33,072 nt of DNA from an uncultured Clostridia bacterium (GCA_937863465.1 CALMFG010000191.1:1-33072), one strand, 5' to 3'. Positions 15,918 to 26,168 are shown, counted from the stretch's first letter. Notes: generated by a model not told the origin, from the letters alone. A program made the numbers and translations.

Positions 15918-17087
15918 TTATTCATACCGCAGCGCGTCGATGGGGTTCAGCTTGGATGCGCGGATGGCCGGATAGATACCGAATACGATACCCACCGCCA
16001 GAGAGAACCCAATGGAGACGATGACCACCCAGGATTCGATTTCCACCGTCATATCCAGCACACTCCCCAACGGCCCGGTGCTGACGTATGCCAGTCCCAG
16101 CCCCAGAAGACCGCCCAGGCCCGAGACCAGAATCGCCTCAATCAGAAACTGCGTTAGAATATCTTTTCTTGTGGCTCCAATCGCCTTTTGGATGCCAATC
16201 TCACGTGTGCGCTCGGTGACGCTGACCAGCATGATGTTCATGATGCCGATGCCGCCAACCAGCAGTGAGATGGCCGCGATGCCGCCCAGCATCATGGTCA
16301 ATGTTCCAGTGACGCCTTCCAGAGACTCCAGCACTTCGGACTGGTTAAACACCATATAGTTGTCCTCGGATCCGGAAACCTGATAGAGATAGTCCTCAAT
16401 GTTCTCTTGCGCCAGTTCAACGGTATCGCTGCTGGTCGCCGAAGCGTAGATGCTGCTGATATCCGTGTTTTTCATCATGCGCTGTGCTGTGGAGAACGGA
16501 ATCAGGATCATTTCGTCTTCATTGCCCGAAGACGATGTGCCTTCGGATTCCAAAACGCCCACCACCGTAAACCGTGTGCCGCCAATCGAGATTTCCTGTC
16601 CGATGGCCGCATCGGCAGTATTGTAAAGTTCGGTCGCCACTTCAGAGCCCAAAACCGCCACACGCATCCGCTTGTCGCTGTCCTCGTCGGTCAGCTCTCT
16701 TCCGGTCGCCAGCGTGTATTCCACAATCTTGGTGTAGTCCGCGTTGACGCCATAGGTCGAAATATCCTCCATGGTGCTGATAGACGACCGTAAGGTGTAG
16801 GTGGACTGCACATAGGGGCTGACCATTCCCACACCCTCCAGCTCGGATATCGCTTCAATATCCTTGGCGTCCAATGACGTTCTCCGATCCATGATGTTGA
16901 TGGTTAAGAGGTTGCTACCCATGCTCTCAATGCTGGATGTGACCGATGCCGTGGTACCTTGTGCCACCGAAATCAGCGCGGTAACGCTGAATATGCCGAT
17001 GATGATACCCAGCATGGTGAGAAAGGAGCGCATCTTGTGTGCCCATATCGCTTTAACCGCCGATATAAAGGCTTCTGTATATACCAT
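15918..17087 (-). CDS. MacB/YknZ-like ABC exporter permease
   Basis: Protein of 389 aa with the MacB/FtsX architecture. It has an N-terminal membrane helix (about 20-42), a large extracellular domain (about 45-260) and three C-terminal helices, ending in the family signature NPIDALRYE. The VTERTREIGIQKAIGATR motif before the second helix is diagnostic for this superfamily. Such permeases form dimers that couple ATP hydrolysis to export of peptides or small molecules by way of an adaptor. Its start abuts the stop of the ATPase gene with no gap. Together with the neighbours it makes a complete three-part exporter resembling Bacillus YknXYZ. Confidence 0.92.
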   Translation of the reverse strand: MVYTEAFISAVKAIWAHKMRSFLTMLGIIIGIFSVTALISVAQGTTASVTSSIESMGSNLLTINIMDRRTSLDAKDIEAISELEGVGMVSPYVQSTYTLRSSISTMEDISTYGVNADYTKIVEYTLATGRELTDEDSDKRMRVAVLGSEVATELYNTADAAIGQEISIGGTRFTVVGVLESEGTSSSGNEDEMILIPFSTAQRMMKNTDISSIYASATSSDTVELAQENIEDYLYQVSGSEDNYMVFNQSEVLESLEGVTGTLTMMLGGIAAISLLVGGIGIMNIMLVSVTERTREIGIQKAIGATRKDILTQFLIEAILVSGLGGLLGLGLAYVSTGPLGSVLDMTVEIESWVVIVSIGFSLAVGIVFGIYPAIRASKLNPIDALRYE

Positions 17088-17795
17088 CTATTTGGCTCCC
17101 TTCTGTTTATCTTCATGAATCCGGCCGTCGAAGATACGGACGACCCGATCAGCCTCTTCGGCAATATCATTGTCATGTGTAATCAGAATAATTGTGTTTC
17201 CTTCGCTGTGGAGCTGATGCATCATCTTCATGATCTCTTCACCTGATTTGCTGTCCAGGTTGCCGGTCGGCTCGTCCGCCAGCAGAATCGGCGGTTTGTT
17301 GACCAGGCTTCGCGCAATGGCCACGCGCTGCTGCTGGCCGCCCGAAAGCTCGGTCGGGCGGTGGTATATTCTTTCCCCCAGTCCAACCATTTTTAAAGCC
17401 TCAACGGCTCTGGCCCGCCGTTCTTCGACGGGAACACGGTTGTACTTGGCTGGCATCTCAACATTTTCCAGCGCGGTTAAGCGCCGGAAAAGGTTGAACT
17501 GCTGAAAGATAAAACCGATTTTCACGTTTCTAATATGGGCTAATTCATTTTCAGTGTAATTTTCGATGCTGATGCCATCTAAGATATATTCGCCGGATGT
17601 CGGCGTATCCAGACATCCGATCATGTTCATCAGTGTCGATTTCCCCGAACCTGACGGACCGATGATGGCAACAAATTCATGTTCCCGTATTTGCAGGTTA
17701 ACGCCATCCAGCGCATGCACTTCTTCACTGCCCATCTCATAGATCTTGTACATGTTCCGAATGTCGATTATAACCTTGGCTTCTTCTTTCTTCAT
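17088..17795 (-). CDS. MacB/YknY-like ABC exporter ATP-binding protein
   Basis: Protein of 235 aa, a full-length nucleotide-binding subunit. Walker [10 protein letters not shown] is at residues 46-54, the Q-loop in FIFQQFNLF, the signature LSGGQQQR, Walker [13 protein letters not shown] and a switch histidine in LITHD. The sequence type (LolD/MacB/YknY) matches the permease beside it. Its ATG overlaps the adaptor stop by 1 nt (TGATG), and its own stop is directly followed by the permease start. This indicates tight translational coupling of the exporter subunits. Confidence 0.94.
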   Translation of the reverse strand: MKKEEAKVIIDIRNMYKIYEMGSEEVHALDGVNLQIREHEFVAIIGPSGSGKSTLMNMIGCLDTPTSGEYILDGISIENYTENELAHIRNVKIGFIFQQFNLFRRLTALENVEMPAKYNRVPVEERRARAVEALKMVGLGERIYHRPTELSGGQQQRVAIARSLVNKPPILLADEPTGNLDSKSGEEIMKMMHQLHSEGNTIILITHDNDIAEEADRVVRIFDGRIHEDKQKGAK

Positions 17796-20041
17796 CAGTT
17801 TCCGCCTCCGGGTCCTCCGCCGCCGGCCGGCATCTCACCGCCGCCTCCGCCGCCGGAAGGCATCTGACCGCCGCCTCCGCCGCCTCCGGATTGTGAGGAC
17901 GTAGCTCCCCCGCCTCCGCCGAACATGTTGAATGAGAATCCGCTGCTTTCGTCATCCTCGTCCGTCGTAATCGGAATCAGCACTTCATCGCCTTCGCTTA
18001 AACCCGAAAGTATTTCAACATTGGTTCCGTCGTCCAGCCCGGCTTCCACAACCACGATATTGCCATAGAGCAGTTCTACCAGGTTGGAAAGTGAGACCGA
18101 TAAATTGTTATTGCTGCCGCTCTGAGACATGGTCGGCATATCCCCGCTGTCCATGCCCCCGGACATACCGCTCGGCATCGGCCCGCTTGCGCCATCCATA
18201 CCGCCGCTCGGCATCGGGCCGCTCTGCTGGTCAGAAGCACCGCTCGGCATTGGGCCGCTCTGCTGGTCAGAAGCGCCGCTCGGTACAGGTCCGCTTTCGC
18301 TGCCTGCACTGTCCGAGGTTGCAGTGGTTTCCGAAGTGTCCGTCGATTCAACGCTGATGTATTTCGATAGTGTCTCAAAATCATTTTTTAAGATTGCTTT
18401 TCGAATCTCCGCTTTTTCAGCCAGCGTTCTGTCTGCCTTCACCAGAACATAATCCACCGTTCCGGTCGTCCGCAATGAATCCGAGGAGATCAGCAATGTG
18501 TTATCAGACGACTGCACCTCAATTTCGCAGGTGACCGTCATGGCCAGCTTAAACAGGTCGTTATCATCCACAGCTAAAACCACATCATACGTGGTGATGC
18601 CGCCGGATGCCGAACCCGATGAGGAAATGCTCTCCACGGTGGCGTCAAATTCGCCGTAGTCCAAAGCGTCAATCGTCACCACGGCGCTCTGACCCACTTC
18701 CACGCTGTTGATATCCAGTTCGTCGATGGATACCGATGCGACCCAATCGTCATCCGAATACATGGTCGCAATGGTTGAATCGGCTGGAAGCGTCGTATTG
18801 TTGGCGATGTTCAAGGTACCGACGATGCCGTCCGTCGGCGCCACCAATTGCAGACTGTCCGCCAGCTTAAGGCACGCATCATACTGCTCACGCACTGTTG
18901 CCAGTTCATCGTAAGCCTGTTCCAAAGAGTAACTGTATTTGTCGATATGGAAGAGCACTTCGCCCTTTTCTACCCAATAGTTTTCAAAGTCGTCCTGAAG
19001 TGAGATGGTGCCTTCGGTATCCTTCACATAGACATAATCCACCAGCTCCAAAGTTCCGGTGGCCAGCTCATTGCCCACCTTGGTCGCCGCCGCGCTGTAT
19101 ACGCTGGCTTCCGCGCCGATGGTACGCATGGCTGTCGGCAGAATGACGTAGTATTTATCGTCGATAATCCGCAGTGAGATATCGTCAGAATATCTGTAGC
19201 CTTCAGTACGAATGACCAGAGAGCTGACACTTGATAACGTGTTGTACTCTGCCTCGGTCACCTCAATCTTCATTTCATCCACAGTGGAGATGATGGCGAG
19301 ATATCCGGGGTCCTTGATGGCCTCGTCGGTGGTATCGTCTTCCTCCACCTGAATATCCTTCAGGCGGCCGCTTTCCGGTGCCAGAATATAATAGGTCGTC
19401 TCGGTATCGTCCGATTTGTCCACGGCCGTCTGTTTTTCTTCCAGGCTGTAAGAGAGCGTCTTTAATATCTCATTCATGCCGTCGGCATCCAGTGTGGCGA
19501 TGACGTCTCCGGCACTGACCACCGAACCGGCGCCCAACAGCACCTGATCAACCGCCAGGTCGCACACGGCGTCATAATTCATAGACGTTCCCGAGCTTAA
19601 ATTGCCGTCGCCAGCAATGGTAATCGCGATATCGCCGCGCGTCACGGTTTCGTATGTCGGCGTCACATTGAAGACCGCCATCTTCTCGGCGCGGTTGGTG
19701 ATGATGGCTTTGACCACAAAAAATGCGATGATAACCAAAACAATAATGCCGATAATCCGCATTCTTTTGGTATTTATTCTGTGCAAGAATTTCTTGATTT
19801 TGTCCAGTTTGGGATGCGGTTTGGCGTTTGCAAGTCTTTTGGCTTTCGCCGCCAGATACTTCTCTTTTGCCGCGCTGACCGCTTTGGATTTAGGCTCTTT
19901 CGCCTTTTTCTCTTTCGGCTCTTTCACCTTTTTTACTTTAGGTTCTTTCGCCTTTTTCACCTTAGGTTCTTTTACTTTCTTAGCTTTCGGCTCTTTCACC
20001 TTTTTTTCTTTTATCTGCTTTTCTTTCGTCTGCTCACTCAC
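17795..20041 (-). CDS. MacA/YknX-like efflux adaptor with low-complexity ends
   Basis: Long adaptor (748 aa; typical members are about 400). Residues 1-92 are Lys-rich with repeated KEPK(x)KK units. A membrane helix lies near 95-113. The HlyD-type barrel-sandwich, hairpin and beta-barrel regions follow at about 125-540. Residues about 590-748 are Ser/Met/Pro/Gly-rich, with tandem [12 protein letters not shown] units and poly-Gly runs. The start is GTG, preceded by a strong GAGGAGG Shine-Dalgarno about 8 nt upstream; no nearby ATG fits. It is the first gene of the exporter operon. The adaptor would bridge the permease to the cell wall side; the exported substrate is unknown. Confidence 0.88.
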   Translation of the reverse strand: MSEQTKEKQIKEKKVKEPKAKKVKEPKVKKAKEPKVKKVKEPKEKKAKEPKSKAVSAAKEKYLAAKAKRLANAKPHPKLDKIKKFLHRINTKRMRIIGIIVLVIIAFFVVKAIITNRAEKMAVFNVTPTYETVTRGDIAITIAGDGNLSSGTSMNYDAVCDLAVDQVLLGAGSVVSAGDVIATLDADGMNEILKTLSYSLEEKQTAVDKSDDTETTYYILAPESGRLKDIQVEEDDTTDEAIKDPGYLAIISTVDEMKIEVTEAEYNTLSSVSSLVIRTEGYRYSDDISLRIIDDKYYVILPTAMRTIGAEASVYSAAATKVGNELATGTLELVDYVYVKDTEGTISLQDDFENYWVEKGEVLFHIDKYSYSLEQAYDELATVREQYDACLKLADSLQLVAPTDGIVGTLNIANNTTLPADSTIATMYSDDDWVASVSIDELDINSVEVGQSAVVTIDALDYGEFDATVESISSSGSASGGITTYDVVLAVDDNDLFKLAMTVTCEIEVQSSDNTLLISSDSLRTTGTVDYVLVKADRTLAEKAEIRKAILKNDFETLSKYISVESTDTSETTATSDSAGSESGPVPSGASDQQSGPMPSGASDQQSGPMPSGGMDGASGPMPSGMSGGMDSGDMPTMSQSGSNNNLSVSLSNLVELLYGNIVVVEAGLDDGTNVEILSGLSEGDEVLIPITTDEDDESSGFSFNMFGGGGGATSSQSGGGGGGGQMPSGGGGGGEMPAGGGGPGGGN
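18204..18296 (-). repeat. 36-bp tandem repeat in the adaptor C terminus
   Basis: Two almost identical 36-bp units (18204-18239 and 18240-18275) plus a diverged partial third encode [12 protein letters not shown]-type repeats. In-frame length suggests expansion or contraction without frameshift. Confidence 0.8.
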
Positions 20042-20109
20042 TGCCTTGATTCCTCCTCGTTTAACGCATCCTCAGCCAAATCCTTTGGCAAAACTATTCT
20101 CCTCATCTT

Positions 20110-20149
20110 AGCCTTGCGGGCTTAATCCTGCCTGAAATCTTCTTTCAGG
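20110..20149 (-). other. two small hairpins in the leader of the exporter operon
   Basis: The 197-nt spacer between surE and the adaptor gene contains AGCC/GGCT (20110-20122) and a perfect 7-bp CCTGAAA/TTTCAGG stem (20131-20149). Neither has a U-tract on the minus strand. I found no consensus promoter, so the adaptor operon could be driven by read-through from surE or by a weak promoter. Confidence 0.35.
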
Positions 20150-20238
20150 TTATTTTAAGGTTGGTCTGCTCCCAACAAAAAACGGACGGTTTTTAACCTA
20201 AAGTTGTTTCTGTACATCCTGATTCTTCTAAAAAAAAG

Positions 20239-20973
20239 TCACTTGTTCAATTTCGCCTTAATCTGGTTTAGGTAGTCATAATCGGTCCGGTCGGTTTTTA
20301 AGGGTGTTAAAGAAATATAGCCGTTCTCAAAGGCGTAAACGTCCGAGGTTTCATCGTTGATAAACGGGTACCAGGTGCCTTTGGCCCAGTACTTTTCACC
20401 GTCGAACTCATAGGCGTGGTCAAAAGGGCGCAGGCCCTGATGCGTAATATGAATGCCTCTGGACGCCGCGTGGATGGCGGAGGGGAAATTGATGTTGAGA
20501 ACCACGCCCGAGTCCAGAATATCGGCGGCCATCACACGCGATAGCAGGGAATCAATCTCTTTTTCAACGATGCCAAAATGATCAAAGTCGGTCGATATGG
20601 CGATGGACGGGATGCCGAGGATGACGCCCTCAAACGCGCCCGATACCGTCCCTGAGTACATGATGTCCGTGCCGAGATTGGCCCCGTCGTTGATGCCCGA
20701 AACCACCAGATCCGGCTTGATGCCCAGGCCAAACGCCGCGAACTTCACGCAGTCTGCCGGCTTGCCTTCCAAGCTCCACGCCGAAACGCCCGGCATAAAG
20801 TCTTCGCATTTTTTAAGACCCATCGGGTCGTGCAGGGTGATGGAATGCGCCGCGCCGCTTTGCTCGCTCTGTGGCGCCACCACATAAGTTTCCCCGTAAG
20901 CTTTCAGTGCTTCGGCCAGAATATGAATCCCCTTGGCTTGAATGCCGTCGTCGTTTACCACCAGTATATTCAT
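20239..20973 (-). CDS. surE: 5'/3'-nucleotidase SurE
   Basis: Protein of 244 aa, typical SurE length. The N terminus ILVVNDDG contains the metal-binding Asp8-Asp9 pair, followed by VVAPQSEQSGAAHSIT with the conserved serine and the VSGINDGANLG motif that completes the metal site. SurE is a cytosolic, metal-dependent phosphatase acting on nucleoside 5'- and 3'-monophosphates and is linked to stationary-phase survival in Escherichia coli. Here it is apparently monocistronic. A TATAAT at 21011-21016 lies upstream, and the GGTGGAG Shine-Dalgarno is about 11 nt before the ATG. Confidence 0.94.
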   Translation of the reverse strand: MNILVVNDDGIQAKGIHILAEALKAYGETYVVAPQSEQSGAAHSITLHDPMGLKKCEDFMPGVSAWSLEGKPADCVKFAAFGLGIKPDLVVSGINDGANLGTDIMYSGTVSGAFEGVILGIPSIAISTDFDHFGIVEKEIDSLLSRVMAADILDSGVVLNINFPSAIHAASRGIHITHQGLRPFDHAYEFDGEKYWAKGTWYPFINDETSDVYAFENGYISLTPLKTDRTDYDYLNQIKAKLNK

Positions 20974-21010
20974 CGAAAAAATCGCTCCACCTTCTTGACA
21001 CTTTATGATT

Positions 21011-21041
21011 ATTATACACTTTTTCCCTTCCGTTGAATCAA
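21011..21041 (-). promoter_or_regulatory. promoter of surE
   Basis: On the minus strand, TATAAT (21011-21016) with TTGATT (21036-21041) at 19 nt. The -10 is perfect; the spacing is slightly long. Confidence 0.45.
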
Positions 21042-21061
21042 TTTAAATCTTTACGACAAGA

Positions 21062-21122
21062 AAAAACGGCTTGCTTTTGGCAAGCCGTTCTTTCATTATT
21101 AAAGCATCGGTTAGGCCGATGT
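21062..21122 (-). terminator. trp operon terminator and an adjoining hairpin
   Basis: AACGGCTTGC and GCAAGCCGTT form a perfect 10-bp stem (about 21065-21090), followed on the minus strand by TTTTTTC. This is a strong terminator about 140 nt after the trpA stop. A second inverted repeat, CATCGG/CCGATG, lies at about 21104-21121, just before it in transcription order. Confidence 0.85.
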
Positions 21123-21230
21123 TACGGGGCGATACGCGGACACAACATCTAAAAAAGCCCATTGCTGGTTACGCGTATATATAATCCGTTTCGCCCTTCT
21201 CTAAACATCTTTGCCGCATTGTTCACAATT

Positions 21231-22013
21231 TTATTCGCCGATTGCGGCCCGCATTTCGCGAATCAGCGCATATCCCGCTTCGGCGCTTTCGTCCAGGAAT
21301 CGGCGCACCAGTGCACTGCCCACGATGACGCCCTCGCCGTATGCGGCCACCTCGGCGGCCTGCGCCGCGTCGGAGATGCCGAAACCCACACAGCGCGGCA
21401 CATCGGTATGCGCTTTAATCTCCTCCAGAAAGCCTTTAAGGCCGCTGTAAACTTTCGCGCGTTCGCCGGTGACGCCGGTGGTGGAAACACAGTAGATAAA
21501 GCCTTCGGCCTTTTCCAAGACAGTCTTCAGGCGGTTCTTGGATGTTCTGGCCACCAGCGTAATCACGTCCAGCGGCAGGTCTCGGGTGACTTGCGTCAGC
21601 TCACCCTGCTCCTCAAACGGCAGGTCGGGGATGATGAGCCCATCGATGCCCGCCGCAACGCAGTCTCTGGCAAAACGCTCAGGCCCGTATTTGAACACGC
21701 TGTTGTAGTACACCAGCAACAGCAGCGGAATATCGGTTTTTTCCCGCGCTTCCTTCACCGCCGCAAACACCGTGTCGGTCATCACACCTTTTTTTAAAGC
21801 CGCCTCGGCGCTCCGCTGAATCACCGGTCCGTCGGCCATGGGGTCCGAGAACGGAACACCCAGTTCGATTAAATCCGCGCCCGCGGCTTCCAGCCCCAGT
21901 ATAGTTTCGGCAATGCTCTGCTCCCCTTGCGCGCCCGGCATAAAGAAAGGAATCAGCGCTTTGCGGTTTCTCGCTTTCAGCGCTTCAAATTTTTCGCTTA
22001 TTCTTGTCTTCAT
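21231..22013 (-). CDS. trpA: tryptophan synthase alpha subunit
   Basis: Protein of 260 aa. The catalytic residues appear as Glu50 ([12 protein letters not shown]) and Asp61 (MADGPVIQ). It cleaves indole-3-glycerol phosphate to indole and glyceraldehyde 3-phosphate, and indole is channelled to TrpB. The N-terminal strand reads IPFFMPG in place of the common IPFITAGDP form. The ATG overlaps the trpB stop by 4 nt, which couples translation of the two subunits of the tetramer. It is the last gene of the operon. Confidence 0.95.
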   Translation of the reverse strand: MKTRISEKFEALKARNRKALIPFFMPGAQGEQSIAETILGLEAAGADLIELGVPFSDPMADGPVIQRSAEAALKKGVMTDTVFAAVKEAREKTDIPLLLLVYYNSVFKYGPERFARDCVAAGIDGLIIPDLPFEEQGELTQVTRDLPLDVITLVARTSKNRLKTVLEKAEGFIYCVSTTGVTGERAKVYSGLKGFLEEIKAHTDVPRCVGFGISDAAQAAEVAAYGEGVIVGSALVRRFLDESAEAGYALIREMRAAIGE

Positions 22014-23194
22014 TTCCCTTCCTCCAAATATTCGGCAATCCGCGACACATCCTTGTCGCCGCGTCCCGAAAGATTCACGACCACGACTTCTCCCGGTTTC
22101 AGTTCATCCGCGTGTTTCACGCACCAGGCCAGCGCATGTGCGCTCTCGATGGCCGGAATAATCCCTTCGGTGCGCGTCAGCAGGGCAAACGCCTCCACGG
22201 CTTCATTGTCGGTCACGGCTTCGTAAGTCACCCGTCCGCTGGTCTTTAAGTGCGCGTGCTGGGGCCCGACGCCCGGGTAATCCAGACCGGCCGATATGGA
22301 ATACACCGGCGTAATCTGGCCGAATTCATCCTGCAAAAACAGGCTCTTCATGCCGTGCAGCACGCCGACCGAACCGCAGGTCATGGATGCCGCGTGCTGT
22401 CCGGTCTCGATGCCGAGACCTCCGGCCTCCACACCGACCATGGCCACGTCGTCCTCTAAAAACGGCGCAAACAGACCCATGGCGTTGCTTCCGCCGCCCA
22501 CGCAGGCCACCAGCCTATCCGGCAGTTTTCCTTCGGCTTCCAGCATCTGCGCTTTGGTCTCATCGCCGATAATCCGCTGGAAATCCCGTACCAGCGCGGG
22601 GTATGGGTGCGGCCCCACCACCGAGCCCAGTACATAAAAGGTGTCCTCCACGCGTGCTGTCCATGCGCGGAGCGCCTCGTTGGTCGCGTCCTTCAGCGTA
22701 CCCGTGCCCGAAGCCACCGGCGTCACCGTGGCGCCCAGCATCCGCATACGCGTCACGTTCAGCGATTGGCGCTCAATATCCTCGGTGCCCATAAACACTT
22801 CGCATTCCAGATTAAACAGCGCCGCCGCCGTGGCTGTGGCCACACCGTGCTGTCCCGCGCCGGTTTCGGCAATCACCTTGGTTTTGCCCATGCGCACCGC
22901 CAGCAGTGCCTGACCCAGCACATTGTTGATCTTATGCGAACCGGTGTGGTTTAAATCTTCCCGTTTCAGGTACAGTTTGACGCCGCCCAGCTTTTTTGAA
23001 AGATTCTCGGCATAGTACAGCGGCGTCGGCCGTCCCGAATAGTCTTTCAAAAGCTTCTTATATTCCTTCTGAAATTCGGGCGTGGGCACATAGGTCTGCC
23101 AGGCCTCTTCCAGCACAATCAGCGCGTTCATCAACAGCTCCGGGCAGTACTGCCCGCCGAATTCCCCGTATTTTCGTGAAATCTTCTCGTTCAT
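22010..23194 (-). CDS. trpB: tryptophan synthase beta subunit
   Basis: Protein of 394 aa, the usual TrpB1 length. The PLP lysine Lys88 sits in HTGSHKINN, and the glycine-rich phosphate loop is GGGSNAMG. It condenses indole with L-serine to make L-tryptophan in complex with TrpA. The [12 protein letters not shown] motif with the catalytic glutamate is also present. It overlaps trpF by 4 nt at its start and trpA by 4 nt at its end. Confidence 0.96.
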   Translation of the reverse strand: MNEKISRKYGEFGGQYCPELLMNALIVLEEAWQTYVPTPEFQKEYKKLLKDYSGRPTPLYYAENLSKKLGGVKLYLKREDLNHTGSHKINNVLGQALLAVRMGKTKVIAETGAGQHGVATATAAALFNLECEVFMGTEDIERQSLNVTRMRMLGATVTPVASGTGTLKDATNEALRAWTARVEDTFYVLGSVVGPHPYPALVRDFQRIIGDETKAQMLEAEGKLPDRLVACVGGGSNAMGLFAPFLEDDVAMVGVEAGGLGIETGQHAASMTCGSVGVLHGMKSLFLQDEFGQITPVYSISAGLDYPGVGPQHAHLKTSGRVTYEAVTDNEAVEAFALLTRTEGIIPAIESAHALAWCVKHADELKPGEVVVVNLSGRGDKDVSRIAEYLEEGK

Positions 23195-23796
23195 CCGTTT
23201 CTCACCTTTCCAATCAGCCGCGCGACTTTATCTGGGTCTTTATACCCGTCGGTCTCCACCGCGCTGCTCACATCCACCGCCATCGGCGACAGTATCTCAA
23301 TCACTTCTCGTACATTGTTTTCGTCAATCCCGCCCGCCGCAATCAGCGGTGCGTTAAATTTAAAGTCTCCGGCTTTGCGCCAATCGAAGGTCTTGCCCGT
23401 TCCGCCGTGCGCGCTCGCGTCGTATCCGTCCAGCAGGTAGCCTTGAACTTCATATCCGTTGGCGATGGCAAACGTCAACTCGCTTCTCACGCGAAACCCT
23501 TTCCAGACCGGCGTACTGAGCCCCGCACAAAACTCAGGCGTCTCCTCGCCGTGCAGCTGGAGGATATCAAGGCCGCAGGTTTCTTTGGTTTTCAGCAGTT
23601 CTTCGGCGCCCGCGTTGACGAACACCCCGACTGTGATGATTTTGGGGTCGAGTTTTTCAATCATCGCTCTGGCCGCCTCGGGAGTCACCTGCCGTTTGCT
23701 GGGCGCAAACACAAAGCCCACATAGTCGGGCAAAAGCGCATTTGCCCACACCACATCTTCCATTCGTCTAAGCCCGCAAATCTTGATTTTGGTCAT
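23191..23796 (-). CDS. trpF: phosphoribosylanthranilate isomerase
   Basis: Protein of 201 aa with a TIM-barrel fold. The catalytic cysteine is Cys7 in KIKICGLRR, and the general-acid aspartate is in LLDGYDA. The GGTGKTFDW segment is a family hallmark. It performs the third committed step, converting PRA to CdRP. It begins 3 nt after trpC and overlaps trpB by 4 nt. It is shorter than many TrpF proteins by only a few residues, so it appears intact. Confidence 0.94.
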   Translation of the reverse strand: MTKIKICGLRRMEDVVWANALLPDYVGFVFAPSKRQVTPEAARAMIEKLDPKIITVGVFVNAGAEELLKTKETCGLDILQLHGEETPEFCAGLSTPVWKGFRVRSELTFAIANGYEVQGYLLDGYDASAHGGTGKTFDWRKAGDFKFNAPLIAAGGIDENNVREVIEILSPMAVDVSSAVETDGYKDPDKVARLIGKVRNG

Positions 23797-23799
23797 GGC

Positions 23800-24570
23800 T
23801 TACGCTCCCCGTAAATCCCGAACGGCTTTCGGAATATTCCCCGCCCGCATCAGCGATTCGCCGATCAGGAGCGCATCCACGCCCGCATCCTTCATCCGTG
23901 CGACGTCGTCCGAAGTAAAAATTCCGCTCTCGCTGACCTTCACTTTCCCGTCGGGAATTTTCGCCGTCAAGGTTTCGGTGACAGCCAGATCCACCGTAAA
24001 ATCGTTGAGATTTCGGTTGTTGATGCCGATGATGTCCACGTTCACATCCAAAACACGCTTTAATTCCTCGGCGTCGTGCACTTCGGTCAGCACATCCATG
24101 CCGAGCTCGGTGGCCAAATCGTATAACTGTTTCATCCGCGCGTTGTCCAGAATCGCCGCAATCAGCAAAATCGCATCCGCACCTAAAAGGTAGCTTTCAT
24201 AAACCTGCCACGGGTCGAAGATAAAATCTTTTCTTAAGACCGGCAGGCGGCTGTTCTGCTTGGCGGTTTTGATGTAGTCCGGGCTTCCGAGGAAAAAGTC
24301 CTGCTCGGTCAGCACCGAAAGCGCCTGAACATCGGCCTTGTCATAGGCCTTGGCGAGGTCTTCCACCGAAAAATCCGGCTTGATGATGCCCTTGGAGGGC
24401 GACGCTTTTTTAATCTCGCCGATAATCGCGATATCGCTGTTTTTCGTCAGCGCCTCTTTAAAGGTGCGCCGAAAGACTTCCGCGCCCTCTTTCATATAGT
24501 CGAGACTGGCCACCTGTTTTAAGGCGTCCAGCCGAATCTTTTTCTTGGCGACGATATCGTCCAGAATCAT
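23800..24570 (-). CDS. trpC: indole-3-glycerol phosphate synthase
   Basis: Protein of 256 aa, a monofunctional TrpC. Visible motifs are IGEIKKASPSKG with catalytic Glu and Lys, LRKDFIFDPWQVYE, and the C-terminal VSESGI and LIGESLMRA phosphate-binding segments. It converts CdRP to indole-3-glycerol phosphate with loss of CO2. It overlaps the trpGD stop by 4 nt (ATGA). TrpC and TrpF are separate here, unlike the Escherichia coli fusion. Confidence 0.95.
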   Translation of the reverse strand: MILDDIVAKKKIRLDALKQVASLDYMKEGAEVFRRTFKEALTKNSDIAIIGEIKKASPSKGIIKPDFSVEDLAKAYDKADVQALSVLTEQDFFLGSPDYIKTAKQNSRLPVLRKDFIFDPWQVYESYLLGADAILLIAAILDNARMKQLYDLATELGMDVLTEVHDAEELKRVLDVNVDIIGINNRNLNDFTVDLAVTETLTAKIPDGKVKVSESGIFTSDDVARMKDAGVDALLIGESLMRAGNIPKAVRDLRGA

Positions 24571-26168
24571 GAAACCGCACCCTGACTGACCTTGCGCATG
24601 GCTTCCAGCGCCGCCTTCGCTTTTCCGCTGGCGAGGATTTCTTTCGCCAATGCCACGCCATCCTGGATGCTGTCGGCCTTGCCCGCAATATACAGTGCCG
24701 CGCCCGCATTGAGGCAGACCAGATTCTGTCGGTCACCCGTCTCGCCGTCCAGAATCGCCTCCACAATCTTGGCGTTGGTTTCGGCGTCCCCGCCCGTGAT
24801 GGCTTCGGGGGCGCAGAGCTTAAACCCGAATTCTTCGGGATCGATGGTGTATTCCTTAATCTCGCCGTTTTCGGTCAGCTCGCAGGCCTTTGTTTTGTCG
24901 CACAGCGTGATTTCGTCCATGCCGTCCATGCCATGCACAATCAGCGCGCGCTTGCTGCCCATGTTCTTCAAAGTTTCGGCAAACATGGTGAGCAGGCTTT
25001 CATCATATACGCCGATGACCTGATATTTGGCATGCGCCGGATTGGTCAGCGGCCCTAAGATGTTGAATATGGTCTTGACGCCCAGTTCTTTTCTAACCGG
25101 CATCACAAACTTCATGGCGCTGTGGTAGACCGGCGCAAACATGAATCCGATGCCCGCTTCCCGGATGCAGGTTTCCACGCCCTCGGGTGGAAGATCCACC
25201 TTCACGCCCAGCGCTTCCAGAACGTCGGCGCTGCCGCATTTGCTGGAAACCGAACGGTTGCCGTGCTTGGCCACCGGCACACCCGCCGCGGCCAGCACAA
25301 AAGCCGAAGCCGTGGAGACATTGAATGTGCCGCCGCCGTCGCCGCCTGTGCCGCAGTTGTCTATCACCGCGTCGCCCGCATGGACGCGCGAAGCCTTGTC
25401 CCGCATCACCAAAGCGCATCCGGTCACTTCGTCCGCTGTTTCGCCTTTGGCGCGCATGGCTGTTAAAAGGCTTGCCATCTGCGCGTGGGTATATTCGCCG
25501 CTCATGATGCCGTTCATCATGGCCGTCGATTGTTCTATGGATAAATCCTCTTTTTTCAACAGTTGTTCCAGATAGGTTTTCATGGTTATCTCTCCTCCGC
25601 TTCCCTTCTCTTCCAGGAATCGTTTCAGTATCTTCTTTCCGTCCGGCGTTAAGATGGATTCCGGGTGGAATTGCAGTCCGAATGTCGGATGGATTTTGTG
25701 GCGCATAGCCATCAGCACACCGTCCTCGGTTTCGGCCAGCGGTTCCAGTGTGTCCGGCAGGGTTTCCATGGCCACGCACAGTGAATGGTACCGTCCGGCT
25801 TCAAAGCGCTCGTCCAAATCCTGCAGCAGGCTCTTTTTTGTGTTCTTTACGGGCCATCGCTTGCCGTGCACAATCTCGGGCGCGTAATCGATGCATCCCC
25901 CAAAAGCCAGCCCCATGGCCTGATGCCCCAGGCAGATGCCCAAAATCGGGATTCTTCCCGACAGAGTGCGGATGAGATCCACACAGATGCCCGCGTCTTC
26001 CGGCCGTCCCGGGCCGGGAGAGATGACGATATGGTCGGGTGCCATGGCGCGTATCTCATCGATGGTGATTTTGTCATTTCGGAAAACCCGGATGTCCGGG
26101 CACATTTCGCCCAAATATTGATACAGGTTATAGGTGAATGAATCGTAGTTGTCGATTAAACAGATCAT
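24567..26168 (-). CDS. trpGD: TrpG-TrpD fusion: anthranilate synthase glutaminase / anthranilate phosphoribosyltransferase
   Basis: Fused protein of 533 aa. Residues 1-190 are the class I glutaminase TrpG, with Cys79 in GICLGHQ and the His/Glu pair in QFHPES; it supplies ammonia to TrpE. Residues 196-533 are TrpD, with DNCGTGGDGGGTFN and KHGNRSVSSKCG binding PRPP and anthranilate. The linker is short (KGSGGEIT). At the junction, Met196 (25583) is preceded by GGAGGAG about 8-10 nt upstream, so free TrpD could also be made from an internal start. The gene overlaps trpE and trpC by 4 nt each. The arrangement resembles enterobacterial TrpGD in domain order. Confidence 0.94.
   Translation of the reverse strand: MICLIDNYDSFTYNLYQYLGEMCPDIRVFRNDKITIDEIRAMAPDHIVISPGPGRPEDAGICVDLIRTLSGRIPILGICLGHQAMGLAFGGCIDYAPEIVHGKRWPVKNTKKSLLQDLDERFEAGRYHSLCVAMETLPDTLEPLAETEDGVLMAMRHKIHPTFGLQFHPESILTPDGKKILKRFLEEKGSGGEITMKTYLEQLLKKEDLSIEQSTAMMNGIMSGEYTHAQMASLLTAMRAKGETADEVTGCALVMRDKASRVHAGDAVIDNCGTGGDGGGTFNVSTASAFVLAAAGVPVAKHGNRSVSSKCGSADVLEALGVKVDLPPEGVETCIREAGIGFMFAPVYHSAMKFVMPVRKELGVKTIFNILGPLTNPAHAKYQVIGVYDESLLTMFAETLKNMGSKRALIVHGMDGMDEITLCDKTKACELTENGEIKEYTIDPEEFGFKLCAPEAITGGDAETNAKIVEAILDGETGDRQNLVCLNAGAALYIAGKADSIQDGVALAKEILASGKAKAALEAMRKVSQGAVS
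25581..25599 (-). promoter_or_regulatory. internal Shine-Dalgarno and ATG at the TrpG/TrpD junction
   Basis: On the minus strand GCGGAGGAG is followed, after a short AT-rich gap, by ATGAAAACC at 25583. This gives a 338-residue protein of the normal TrpD length. The signal is what one would expect of a separate trpD gene, but no stop codon separates it from trpG. Confidence 0.6.

Noticed and set aside
22996-23814. Long plus-strand ORF (272 codons) opposite trpB and trpF.
   Set aside because: It is the antisense shadow of GC-rich trp genes; composition is Arg/His/Pro-rich and there is no RBS or homology signal.
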